8,379 nt of DNA from CAYRIF01 sp964424205 (GCA_964424205.1 CAYRIF010000166.1:1-8379); one strand, 5' to 3'. Shown: positions 1 through 5,033, counted from the stretch's first letter. Numbers and translations are program-made. The notes: generated by a model from the letters alone, not told the origin.

Positions 1-4
1 TATG

Positions 5-80
5 GAATACTTCCTTACGCCAGCATTATCTGGATCAAGTCGGGTATAATCTCAGCCGTTTTATCAGCACCCCTGTATAT
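5..80 (-). promoter_or_regulatory. TPP (THI-box) riboswitch
   Basis: Read on the minus strand this contains the conserved thiamine pyrophosphate aptamer elements in order: GGGGTGC, then GGCTGAGATTATACCC, then CTTGATCCAGATAATGCTGG, then CGTAAGGAAGTAT. The P1 ends pair (ATAC at 78-75 with GTAT at 10-7). P2 is GGGT with ACCC, and the CCAG/CTGG stem with the ATAATG loop is intact. The P3 arm is very short, as in minimal TPP aptamers. The family binds TPP and represses thiamine synthesis or uptake genes. Transcription runs toward position 1, so the controlled gene (typically thiC/thiS cluster or a thiamine TonB receptor) lies beyond the left edge. The expression platform is also outside. Confidence 0.93.
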
Positions 81-85
81 CGTTG

Positions 86-93
86 TAAAGGTA
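86..93 (-). promoter_or_regulatory. Candidate promoter -7 box of the riboswitch transcript
   Basis: The minus strand reads TACCTTTA, one base from the Bacteroidota -7 consensus TAnnTTTG. A start about 6 nt downstream would place the 5' end at about position 80, exactly where the TPP aptamer P1 helix begins. I see no good -33 TTTG at the expected distance (only a CTGG near 113-116), so the call rests on the -7 box and its placement. Confidence 0.5.
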
Positions 94-187
94 AGAAAAT
101 ATTTCGAAAAGTCCAGACGATTTTTTGAGTGTTACTCCTAATTTAATTCTCCTTCACATAAAATAGTTTTCAATGAAAAATCATTTA

Positions 188-294
188 GCTCCAGAGGAGC
201 GGCATGTTTGTAGTATTGGCATTATATCATAGCGAGAGTGCCGTAGGTACGGCACATAGTATAAGAAAATATAAGAGACAGCTCCTCGTGAGCT
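188..294. repeat. Array of three short palindromic intergenic elements
   Basis: Three hairpins follow each other in the space between the pnuC/kinase transcript and the riboswitch. First, GCTCC-AGA-GGAGC (188-200), followed by GGCATGTTTGTAG. Second, GTGCCGT-AGGT-ACGGCAC (238-255), followed by ATAGTA. Third, AGCTC-CTCGT-GAGCT (280-294), followed by CATAGTT. Each is a perfect stem with a related CAT(A)GT-like tail, and the starts are 50 and 42 bp apart. From memory, the motif 'CTACAAACATG(x)CGCTCC…GGAGC' is a very common dispersed intergenic repeat in Bacteroidota genomes; I cannot verify copy number here. No coding potential is apparent. Confidence 0.6.
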
Positions 295-332
295 CATAGT
301 TTTATGCTTGGAAGTGTTACAAATATATTGAT

Positions 333-373
333 CCTAAAAACTCGCTCAGAGTCTCTCGCAGCGGACTCTGAGC
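333..373 (-). terminator. Rho-independent terminator of the pnuC-kinase transcript
   Basis: On the minus strand a perfect 10-bp stem, GCTCAGAGTC (373-364) with GACTCTGAGC (353-344), encloses a 10-nt loop and is followed by GAG and then TTTTT (340-336). It lies about 70 bp after the stop codon of the kinase gene. It would separate that transcript from the riboswitch transcript. The three bases between stem and T-run and the short T-run make it slightly weaker than ideal. Confidence 0.65.
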
Positions 374-441
374 TCTTCGAACACGCCAGAGTCATCGTAA
401 ACGTATTCGGGTAGGCTCTACGAAAGACTTTGATGGCGGAG

Positions 442-975
442 TTAGACGATTTTTCCAATAGTGGCAATAGCAGTTTTCAACCGCTCTGCTTTTTCTCCTT
501 TTATTTCGACAAAGGGAAAATGATGTGCCATCAACTCATTTTTGTAAAGATGGTAAAGATGTGCTCTATCAAGGGGGTTTTCTCTCAGCGGATCTGCTTC
601 CCAAGGAATATCCGGAAAGCATAATAAATGTAAGTGATACTTTCTGTTTTGGATTTGTGAAATTATCCAAGGGTCGCACCTGCCATATTTATAGTCGCCC
701 CATATTTTAATGGTGATTAAGTCTGTGTCGCAAATGATAATGTCCTCTGCTTTTGATGCGTTTTCAGCGGCTATTTGTCCCTTGGCGATGGCTAGTAAAT
801 CTGCTGTTTCATAGTTGCCGTTTCTTTTTTCTAAATATGCTCGTGCAAACTCTTTTACCCAAGCAGTTTTATAGTGGTCAGCTAGCTGCGCAGCAAGCGT
901 TGATTTGCCAGTGGATTCAGGCCCAATGATGCTAATTTTTATAATATTTCCTGATTGTCTAATTGCTGTTTCCAT
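442..975 (-). CDS. NadR-type ribosylnicotinamide kinase-like P-loop ATPase
   Basis: This 177-aa P-loop protein resembles the C-terminal ribosylnicotinamide kinase domain of NadR, which phosphorylates nicotinamide riboside to NMN. Visible motifs: Walker A GPESTGKS at residues 18-25, an acidic DTDLIT at 83-88 (Walker B/substrate region of the family), and PWEADPLR at about 124-131, matching the lid 'PW..D.LR' of NadR kinases. The adenylyltransferase and helix-turn-helix domains of the ~410-aa enterobacterial NadR are absent, so this is a stand-alone kinase domain. The ATG at 975 lies inside pnuC (37-bp overlap); no other ATG precedes Walker A, so the overlap looks real and implies translational coupling. 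The partner transporter suggests trapping of an imported vitamin by phosphorylation. The substrate could be nicotinamide riboside or, given the nearby TPP riboswitch, another vitamin such as thiamine; the sequence alone does not decide. Confidence 0.85.
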   Translation of the reverse strand: METAIRQSGNIIKISIIGPESTGKSTLAAQLADHYKTAWVKEFARAYLEKRNGNYETADLLAIAKGQIAAENASKAEDIIICDTDLITIKIWGDYKYGRCDPWIISQIQNRKYHLHLLCFPDIPWEADPLRENPLDRAHLYHLYKNELMAHHFPFVEIKGEKAERLKTAIATIGKIV

Positions 976-1568
976 TCTTTATAACCATAGATGGCAATGA
1001 TTAGAAATATAATATACTGAAAACTACTAAATGTTAATCCTTTGTAAAAGTACAGTGGGATGGTGATGATGTTACCAATGATCCAATAGATCCAATTCTC
1101 TATTTTCTTTTTGGCCATCAACCACATGGCTACAAAAAAGATAGCGGTAGTAAATGTATCTACATAAGCTGTCCAGGTGTTGAATTTGTTAAAATATTGA
1201 TATACAATAATCACAAAAACGACGGTGGCAACAAAAAGCATGGCTGATACCATTTTTTCTTTGGAAGTTGTTCTTGAAATTGGAATGTGGTGAGATGTCT
1301 CTACTTTTCGTGACCAGTTGTACCAGCCATACAAACTCATAACGAAGTAATAACCATTAATCATCATGTCGCCCAATAATCCCCAGACAAAAAGTAAGTA
1401 GAAGAAAATGCCAGTATTTACAAGACCCGTAGGAAAGACTAAAATATTTTCTTTTTTGGCGTACCAGACACTTACAATTCCAAAGATTACAGCAACAATT
1501 TCCAGCACTATATGATACGTATTGTAATCCTTGTACTGTGAAAATAAAAAATCGAATACTATATCCAT
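939..1568 (-). CDS. pnuC: PnuC-family vitamin transporter (nicotinamide riboside type)
   Basis: This 209-aa integral inner-membrane protein has about seven hydrophobic spans, the size and pattern of PnuC. Family marks are WYAKKENILVFPTGLVNTG at residues 35-53, the aromatic block YGWYNW at 80-85, and an AYVDTFTTAIFF…NWIYWIIGN block at 134-166. PnuC proteins are SWEET-like facilitators that take up unphosphorylated nicotinamide riboside, with retention driven by a cytoplasmic kinase; that kinase is the overlapping next gene. The PnuT subgroup carries thiamine and in Bacteroidota is often under a TPP riboswitch; such a riboswitch lies about 860 bp further on, but behind a terminator and not in this gene's leader. 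A TATATTTG box (1595-1588) stands just ahead of the ATG. The family call is firm, the substrate open. Confidence 0.9.
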   Translation of the reverse strand: MDIVFDFLFSQYKDYNTYHIVLEIVAVIFGIVSVWYAKKENILVFPTGLVNTGIFFYLLFVWGLLGDMMINGYYFVMSLYGWYNWSRKVETSHHIPISRTTSKEKMVSAMLFVATVVFVIIVYQYFNKFNTWTAYVDTFTTAIFFVAMWLMAKKKIENWIYWIIGNIITIPLYFYKGLTFSSFQYIIFLIIAIYGYKEWKQQLDNQEIL

Positions 1569-1587
1569 ATTGCAAGAAATCTGAATG

Positions 1588-1595
1588 CAAATATA
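1588..1595 (-). promoter_or_regulatory. Candidate pnuC promoter -7 box
   Basis: The minus strand reads TATATTTG, a full match to the Bacteroidota TAnnTTTG -7 box. It ends 20 bp before the pnuC ATG, giving a leader of only some 10-15 nt. A TTTTC at 1613-1609 is a weak -33 candidate. It lies in the 64-bp gap after the preceding gene. Confidence 0.5.
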
Positions 1596-1632
1596 TTTAT
1601 TTAGTATTGAAAAGTGAATTGTTGAGAAGTGA

Positions 1633-2271
1633 CTACTTTAAGAGCCTACCTCTTTTACGGGATTTTTTATTAACAGCGAGTAATTCTTCTGGCGCTTTAG
1701 CAACAGAAAAAGAACCTATGTATTTCCAGCGAACAGTAGTATTATTTCCCTGTTGGGTCATGTTTAATACCAATTGCGAAGCGGTGGCTATTTGCTTGTC
1801 GTCTTTGATTAGTAGTTCATTTTGCTTGGCATTGTCGATCCAGTTGTACATAGCATTGCTCATGCTTTGCACATAAATCTGATTGAGTAATTCGTCATTA
1901 AGGTTTGTTGATGTAATGGTCATGCTATCAGACTTTGCATAGTAGATTTGGCTGATGGTCTGATTTGAGTGGTCAGCTATAAAAACCTTTGAGTTGAGAG
2001 AGTCCACAATGTTTTCATTTGATACTTGTTCCAGTGTTCTTTTCGAAAAAGTATTGATTGCTAGACTATCTTGAAGCAATATAGCATTGCCTACATGAAG
2101 CCTGCGGTAGGAGTTTATATAATCGAGCAGTTTTTGTTCCTGTGCCTGATTGTTGAAAACTAGGGTAACCTCTCCTCTTTTTAGTGCAGCACCAATTTGA
2201 TCAGCCCAGGACTGTGCTTTTGAAGGCAAAAGCATCGCTAGTAATAAGAAGACGGTTAAAAAGTACTTCAT
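1633..2271 (-). CDS. Secreted protein with degenerate CAP/SCP-like domain
   Basis: This 212-aa protein begins with a clear signal peptide: Lys2, a hydrophobic stretch at 4-15, and a cleavage-like SKAQ at 17-20, so it should be exported. The mature part has LLDYINSYRRLHVGNAI at 48-64, then L..DSLA, which recalls the first helix of the CAP (SCP/PR-1) fold ('LLxxINxYRxxxGLxxLxxDxxLA'). Further on, NWIDNAKQNELLI at 143-155 recalls the 'gWlnSpgHrxnLL' segment and IGSFS at 185-189 the late strand. The histidines that line the CAP cavity are not evident, so it would be a divergent, probably metal-free member. The basic tail KKSRKRGRLLK is unusual. The function is unknown. No terminator is visible after it; transcription may run into pnuC, which also has its own box. 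A weak TAATTTG (2306-2300) lies about 30 bp ahead of the ATG. The CAP assignment is inference. Confidence 0.75.
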   Translation of the reverse strand: MKYFLTVFLLLAMLLPSKAQSWADQIGAALKRGEVTLVFNNQAQEQKLLDYINSYRRLHVGNAILLQDSLAINTFSKRTLEQVSNENIVDSLNSKVFIADHSNQTISQIYYAKSDSMTITSTNLNDELLNQIYVQSMSNAMYNWIDNAKQNELLIKDDKQIATASQLVLNMTQQGNNTTVRWKYIGSFSVAKAPEELLAVNKKSRKRGRLLK

Positions 2272-2392
2272 GTTTAGTAAGTATTCAATATCTATGCCAC
2301 AAATTACGGGTGAATGTGTTGCAATTAAAACTTGTTATAGTGCTGAAACTTTTGTGTGTCAGTTAATCGTGCTTATTCAACTTTGGGAGTAT

Positions 2393-2425
2393 AAAAAAAG
2401 ACACCCATTCTCATGGATGCCTTTT
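2393..2425 (-). terminator. Rho-independent terminator after the 132-aa membrane protein gene
   Basis: The minus strand reads GGCATCCAT-GAGA-ATGGGTGTC followed by TTTTTTTAT. The 9-bp stem (2421-2413 with 2408-2400) includes two G-U pairs, the loop is a tetraloop, and the T-run is seven long. A second AT-rich hairpin, ATCAAAAT/ATTTTGAT (2430-2451), sits between the stop codon and this terminator. Confidence 0.85.
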
Positions 2426-2454
2426 CATGATCAAAATTGAGAGATTTTGATGTT

Positions 2455-2853
2455 TTATTTTTGTCTAATGGTGTATCGTTTGGTGTATGAAAGCACTAAA
2501 CCAATCGTTAAAACGAGTGTAATTAATGTTGTTGTCGCCATCATCACTTGTTTTTGGAGGGAAATTCCAGCGCCCATTAAAGAGGAGGCTGTAAACATGG
2601 AATAAGCGGTCAATGTTGCAAATAAAATAACTGCAAATATGGTGAGTAACCCATTGGCAGATTCAAATTTTGCTTGCCTTACCTCATTGCCTTTTCTTAT
2701 AACCGTTTTTATACTTTGCGATTTGATATTAAGTGTTTCTAACTCTTCCTTTTCTTTTGCAAGCATGTTTCTTCGCTCACTGATTGCAGAAAGGGAATCT
2801 ATTCTGTAAGTTAATTTTTCTAATTCTCGTTCTAATTGTTTAGTAGTTCTCAT
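2455..2853 (-). CDS. Hypothetical coiled-coil two-span membrane protein
   Basis: I do not recognise this 132-aa protein. Residues 1-45 are highly charged with heptad-like leucines and isoleucines (QLERELEKLTYRI, KEKEELETLNI), which suggests a cytoplasmic coiled coil. Two hydrophobic segments follow, at roughly 68-92 (LLTIFAVILFATLTAYSMFTASSL) and 104-124 (MMATTTLITLVLTIGLVLSY), and then a short basic tail, KRYTIRQK. The layout, coiled coil then hairpin of two membrane spans with both ends inside, would suit a small membrane scaffold or sensor accessory, but no function can be assigned. It starts 12 bp after the stop codon of the 39-aa ORF, so the two probably form one transcript ending at the terminator at 2425-2393. 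The ATG at 2853 is the first in frame and its leader is A-rich (ATTAAGAACG). Confidence 0.75.
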   Translation of the reverse strand: MRTTKQLERELEKLTYRIDSLSAISERRNMLAKEKEELETLNIKSQSIKTVIRKGNEVRQAKFESANGLLTIFAVILFATLTAYSMFTASSLMGAGISLQKQVMMATTTLITLVLTIGLVLSYTKRYTIRQK

Positions 2854-2865
2854 CGTTCTTAATAT

Positions 2866-2985
2866 TTAGTTGTATTCGTGTTTTGTTTTGTGATTAAGTA
2901 TTTGCAATGCTTGTGCCAAAACATAGAAAAGTGTGTAAATGGCAAGTAATTCATCATTTTTTGATTGGTGTTGGTATAATTTCAT
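2866..2985 (-). CDS. Small 39-aa ORF upstream of the coiled-coil membrane protein
   Basis: A 39-codon frame, beginning MKLYQHQSKNDELLAIYTLF and ending NHKTKHEYN, runs from ATG at 2985 to TAA at 2866. Composition looks coding: a hydrophilic charged head, an amphipathic or weakly membrane-seeking middle (LLAIYTLFYVLAQALQIL, residues 13-30) and a polar basic tail. An in-frame TAA shortly upstream leaves this ATG as the only reasonable start. It ends 12 bp before the 132-aa membrane protein gene, fitting a two-gene operon. Its start codon abuts the palindrome TCCCACAGTGGGA (2985-2997), which may affect initiation. I know no family for it. It could be a leader peptide, a small partner of the membrane protein, or chance; the spacing and composition favour a real gene. 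Confidence 0.55.
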   Translation of the reverse strand: MKLYQHQSKNDELLAIYTLFYVLAQALQILNHKTKHEYN

Positions 2986-3079
2986 CCCACAGTGGGAATT
3001 TTATCTCTGAATGAACCTATAATGCCATTTTAATTTTAAAATGCCGTATTAAATTGGAAAGCAGTATGGAGAATAAAAA

Positions 3080-3109
3080 AATGGGCTATCATATTTCAGA
3101 TAACCCATT
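3080..3109 (-). terminator. Rho-independent terminator after the 83-aa gene
   Basis: The minus strand has AATGGGTTATC (3109-3099), an 8-nt loop, then GATAGCCCATT (3090-3080), an 11-bp stem with a single G-U pair. The T-run TTTTTTATT follows (complement of 3072-3080). It starts about 30 bp after the stop codon of the 83-aa gene. Confidence 0.88.
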
Positions 3110-3138
3110 GATTCCTTTTTTCAGAAATAGCTGATAAC

Positions 3139-3390
3139 TTATACCGTCACTAAATCTGTGATGTCAATACTCTCTATATATTTTTCTAGAATTTCTTTAT
3201 TGTCAAATGTATTCACAAATACGATTTTGTTATCGGACAGTTGAAACCATACCTCGGTGAAGTATCCATTGACGGTATAAAGGTTAATCCAGCAGCCGGC
3301 TTCTTTTCTAGTAGCCATATAGGTGCCATTATTTTTTAAGTGGAAGCACTTGCCCTTATCCGATAGTCTATTAAAAGTTATAAAATCCAT
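3139..3390 (-). CDS. Small conserved-looking Bacteroidota protein of unknown function
   Basis: This 83-aa soluble protein has no signal peptide or membrane span. The sequence runs as alternating strands (FNRLSDKGKCFHLKNNGTYMA, then INLYTVNGYFTEVWFQLSDNKIVFVNTF) and closes with a helix-like EILEKYIESIDI. The pattern 'F..L....K...L...G.Y.A.R.......LY.....F.EVWF....N.I.....F.....L..Y...IDI' matches my memory of an uncharacterised ~80-aa protein family frequent in Bacteroidota; that is recollection, not a search. It lies 21 bp behind the 41-aa membrane peptide gene and is followed by a strong terminator, so the two likely share one short transcript. No function can be assigned. Start ATG 3390 has the A-rich leader AAAAAAGAAAGCA. 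Confidence 0.75.
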   Translation of the reverse strand: MDFITFNRLSDKGKCFHLKNNGTYMATRKEAGCWINLYTVNGYFTEVWFQLSDNKIVFVNTFDNKEILEKYIESIDITDLVTV

Positions 3391-3411
3391 TGCTTTCTTT
3401 TTTATTAAGTG

Positions 3412-3537
3412 TTAGAGGAATATTTGAGATACTTCATATGCAAAAACTGCAAGCCCAAGGATAAAAGTGATTCCTGCAAATCCGTACTCCTTGATGAGTG
3501 TGGTAAAATTGATATGATTGTTGTCTGTATTTTTCAT
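3412..3537 (-). CDS. Small 41-aa single-span membrane peptide
   Basis: A 41-codon frame from ATG at 3537 to TAA at 3412 encodes a peptide beginning MKNTDNNHINFTTLIKEYGF and continuing into a hydrophobic stretch (GFAGITFILGLAVFAYEV, residues 19-36), ending SQIFL. It has a polar head of about 18 residues and one confident transmembrane helix, which is a coding-like pattern. It precedes the 83-aa gene by 21 bp on the same strand, consistent with a two-gene transcript. No family is recognised. It could be a small membrane anchor or regulator for the downstream product. The main doubt is its length; the well-formed helix and the spacing argue for a real gene. Confidence 0.6.
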   Translation of the reverse strand: MKNTDNNHINFTTLIKEYGFAGITFILGLAVFAYEVSQIFL

Positions 3538-3642
3538 CTGTTTGTAATCTTTGGAAATGATTATCCAAACGAAATGCCAATACTGTAAATCAGCGAAATT
3601 TGGCTTTAAATGTGGTTTTTAGATTATTAAGACATGTTATTA

Positions 3643-3677
3643 GTTTCAAAATGGGAATGAGGTTTCGTTTTGAAACC
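3643..3677. repeat. Overlapping, mutually exclusive inverted repeats
   Basis: GTTTCAAAA (3643-3651) pairs perfectly with TTTTGAAAC (3668-3676), while GGTTTC (3661-3666) pairs with GAAACC (3672-3677). Both use the same right arm, so only one hairpin can form at a time. It lies about 105 bp upstream of the 41-aa gene start and about 345 bp past the eda stop codon. Confidence 0.5.
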
Positions 3678-3691
3678 AGGAAAGGCCAAAG

Positions 3692-3718
3692 AAATAAGGG
3701 CGTTAGCTTATTTTTTTG
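3692..3718. terminator. Weak terminator-like hairpin downstream of eda
   Basis: AAATAAG (3692-3698) pairs with CTTATTT (3707-3713) around an 8-nt loop and is followed on the plus strand by a continuing T-run to 3717. On the minus strand, where the genes are, the tail is CTTTGG, which is poor. It could be the end of the uronate operon transcript or have no role; it is over 300 bp beyond the eda stop codon. Confidence 0.25.
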
Positions 3719-3855
3719 CTATGGTATCTACAAAATAGAACATTTATCATCTTTCTAAAAATAGGCAACGGTCAAGCTTGCTGTTTTGGTTGCGTTGGAC
3801 AGGTGTTGTATCCTAGAAACATAAATGAAAGAGGACATTTAGAAGTGTTCTGTGA

Positions 3856-3987
3856 GGACACAGACCACGGAGAAATGAGAAAAAACACTTTTAAATTTCA
3901 CTAAGTTAACGACTATACTAGGGACACAGACCACGGAGAAATATACAAAAATGCCTTTAAACGCCACTAAGTGAACTACCATGGTGG
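3856..3987. repeat. Imperfect 66-bp tandem repeat, two copies
   Basis: Two adjacent 66-bp units start at 3856 and 3922. They share an identical 21-bp head beginning GGACACAGACCACGGAGAA, an internal TTTAAA and a CACTAAG block, and diverge elsewhere. A degraded third head (GGAGACAAATACCTCGGA) begins at about 3986. On the minus strand the unit reads CTTAGTG…TTTCTCCGTGGTCTGTGTCC, a sequence style ('…TTAGTG…TCTCCGTGGTCTCTGTG') I remember as a widespread intergenic repeat in Bacteroidota and some other phyla. No coding role is apparent. Confidence 0.75.
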
Positions 3988-4021
3988 AGACAAATACCTC
4001 GGATGCGTTTTTCAGCATGTC

Positions 4022-4690
4022 CTACCTAAACCTTTGCACAATCCTAAGTGCGGCTTTCACTTTTTCAGTAAGCGAACTGTAATCACCTGAAGCAATGATA
4101 TCTTTGGTGATGAGTTGAGACCCCATGCCTACACAGTGTACACCTGCTTGAAACCAACTGGTGAGGTTTTCTTCTGAAGGAGTCACGCCACCTGTGGGCA
4201 TGATGCTTGTCCATGGATTTGGACCTTTGATGGCTTTTACGAAACCTGGGCCACCTACTTGTGTACCAGGAAATATTTTCACAACCTCAGCACCTAGTTC
4301 TTCTGCCTTTGATATTTCAGTTAACGAGCCACATCCTGGCGACCACAGTACTTTCCTGCGGTTGCAAACTATTGCCATTTCTTCTTTTAATACTGGGGAA
4401 ACAATAAAGTTAGCGCCTAGTTGCATATATAATGCGGCAGTAGGCGCATCTATCACAGAGCCAATACCCAAGATGAGTTCAGGGAGTTCTTTGATGGTAT
4501 ATTTAATCAATTGGGAAAAAACCTCATGCGCAAAATCACCACGATTTGTAAATTCAAATACGCGAATACCTCCGTCATAGCAAGCTTTCGCTACTTTTTT
4601 GCAAATTTCAATATCTGCATTATAAAATACAGGAACAATGCCTGTGTCATACATGGTGGTGCTTACTTTAATTCTTGCGTGTTGTGCCAT
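4022..4690 (-). CDS. eda: KDPG/KHG aldolase (2-dehydro-3-deoxy-phosphogluconate aldolase)
   Basis: This 222-aa class I aldolase cleaves 2-keto-3-deoxy-6-phosphogluconate to pyruvate and glyceraldehyde-3-phosphate, the last step of hexuronate breakdown and of the Entner-Doudoroff pathway. Family residues are in place: Glu46 in VFEFTNRG (catalytic base), Arg50, the GIGSVIDAPTAALYMQLGANFIVSP block at 75-99, and the Schiff-base lysine Lys138 in EVVKIFPG. The phosphate-binding TGGV at 166-169 and GMGS at 188-191 follow. Length is normal for Bacteroidota members. It ends the transcript that starts with uxaC and kdgK, but a toxin-antitoxin pair separates it from kdgK; the toxin stop codon is only 13 bp upstream of this ATG, so it may be coupled to toxin translation or transcribed from the toxin-antitoxin promoter as well. 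Confidence 0.95.
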   Translation of the reverse strand: MAQHARIKVSTTMYDTGIVPVFYNADIEICKKVAKACYDGGIRVFEFTNRGDFAHEVFSQLIKYTIKELPELILGIGSVIDAPTAALYMQLGANFIVSPVLKEEMAIVCNRRKVLWSPGCGSLTEISKAEELGAEVVKIFPGTQVGGPGFVKAIKGPNPWTSIMPTGGVTPSEENLTSWFQAGVHCVGMGSQLITKDIIASGDYSSLTEKVKAALRIVQRFR

Positions 4691-4703
4691 TTTGATTTGT
4701 GAT

Positions 4704-5033
4704 TTATGAGTAATCTAACCCTTGTTCATATATCCTCGCGGGATTTTGTCTTGTATCAAAGGTATTGAAAATTTCAATCCTATTTTTATCTAAATTTACC
4801 CAATAAATAATTTTATATTTTTTGAATACTAGATATCTGAATTCCTGTTTTCGTTTTGCTAGGAGTATTTCTTTTTGTCCAATATATGGATTTTTACTGA
4901 GTTTAATAGTTTTGTCTAATATTCCGTTTACTAATTTTTGAGCTACGGATATACTTGCATTCACCTCATAGAAACTGTAGATGTCATCTAATTTATTTTC
5001 TGCAAAGCTAGTCCAATAAACGACTAAATCCAT
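4704..5033 (-). CDS. RelE/ParE-family toxin
   Basis: This 109-aa protein has the RelE/ParE fold pattern: an N-terminal strand VVYWTSFAENKLDDIYSFY (4-22) leading into two helices, a central NPYIGQKE turn (48-55), then the strand pair FRYLVFKKYKIIYWV (65-79) and IEIFNTFDTRQNPARI (86-101). Members either cleave mRNA on the ribosome (RelE) or poison gyrase (ParE); this sequence does not let me choose. Its ATG shares one base with the antitoxin stop codon (TAATG), the usual tight coupling of type II pairs. It stands inside the uronate operon, 13 bp ahead of eda. No frameshift or truncation is seen, so it appears intact. Confidence 0.85.
   Translation of the reverse strand: MDLVVYWTSFAENKLDDIYSFYEVNASISVAQKLVNGILDKTIKLSKNPYIGQKEILLAKRKQEFRYLVFKKYKIIYWVNLDKNRIEIFNTFDTRQNPARIYEQGLDYS

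Larger units (their letters stand above)
3538..4021. other. 484-bp gene-free region with hairpins and a tandem repeat
   Basis: This stretch separates the eda end of the uronate operon from the small-gene cluster. It holds overlapping inverted repeats at 3643-3677, a bidirectional terminator-like stem AAATAAG/CTTATTT (3692-3698 with 3707-3713, T-run on the plus side), and the 66-bp tandem repeat at 3856-3987. A plus-strand frame at 3716-3904 runs through the repeat and has no coding character. The promoter of the 41-aa gene should lie in 3540-3640, but I find no convincing box. Confidence 0.6.

Noticed and set aside
1357..1590. Minus-strand 77-codon open frame overlapping the start of pnuC
   Set aside because: Alternative frame of pnuC; the 209-aa frame carries the family motifs.
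2866..2964. Alternative 32-codon frame starting MMNYLPFTHFSMFW in the gap before the 132-aa gene
   Set aside because: It overlaps the 39-aa frame in another phase and has a less protein-like composition; the 39-aa frame is the better candidate.
3716..3904. Plus-strand 62-codon open frame
   Set aside because: It runs through the tandem repeat, has no coding-like composition and no plausible promoter; all other genes are on the minus strand.
3856..4005. Possible CRISPR-like repeats
   Set aside because: Only two or three drifting direct copies with no unique spacers; it is a simple tandem duplication.
4161..4580. Plus-strand 139-codon open frame
   Set aside because: It is the antisense shadow of eda, whose catalytic motifs are all on the minus strand.
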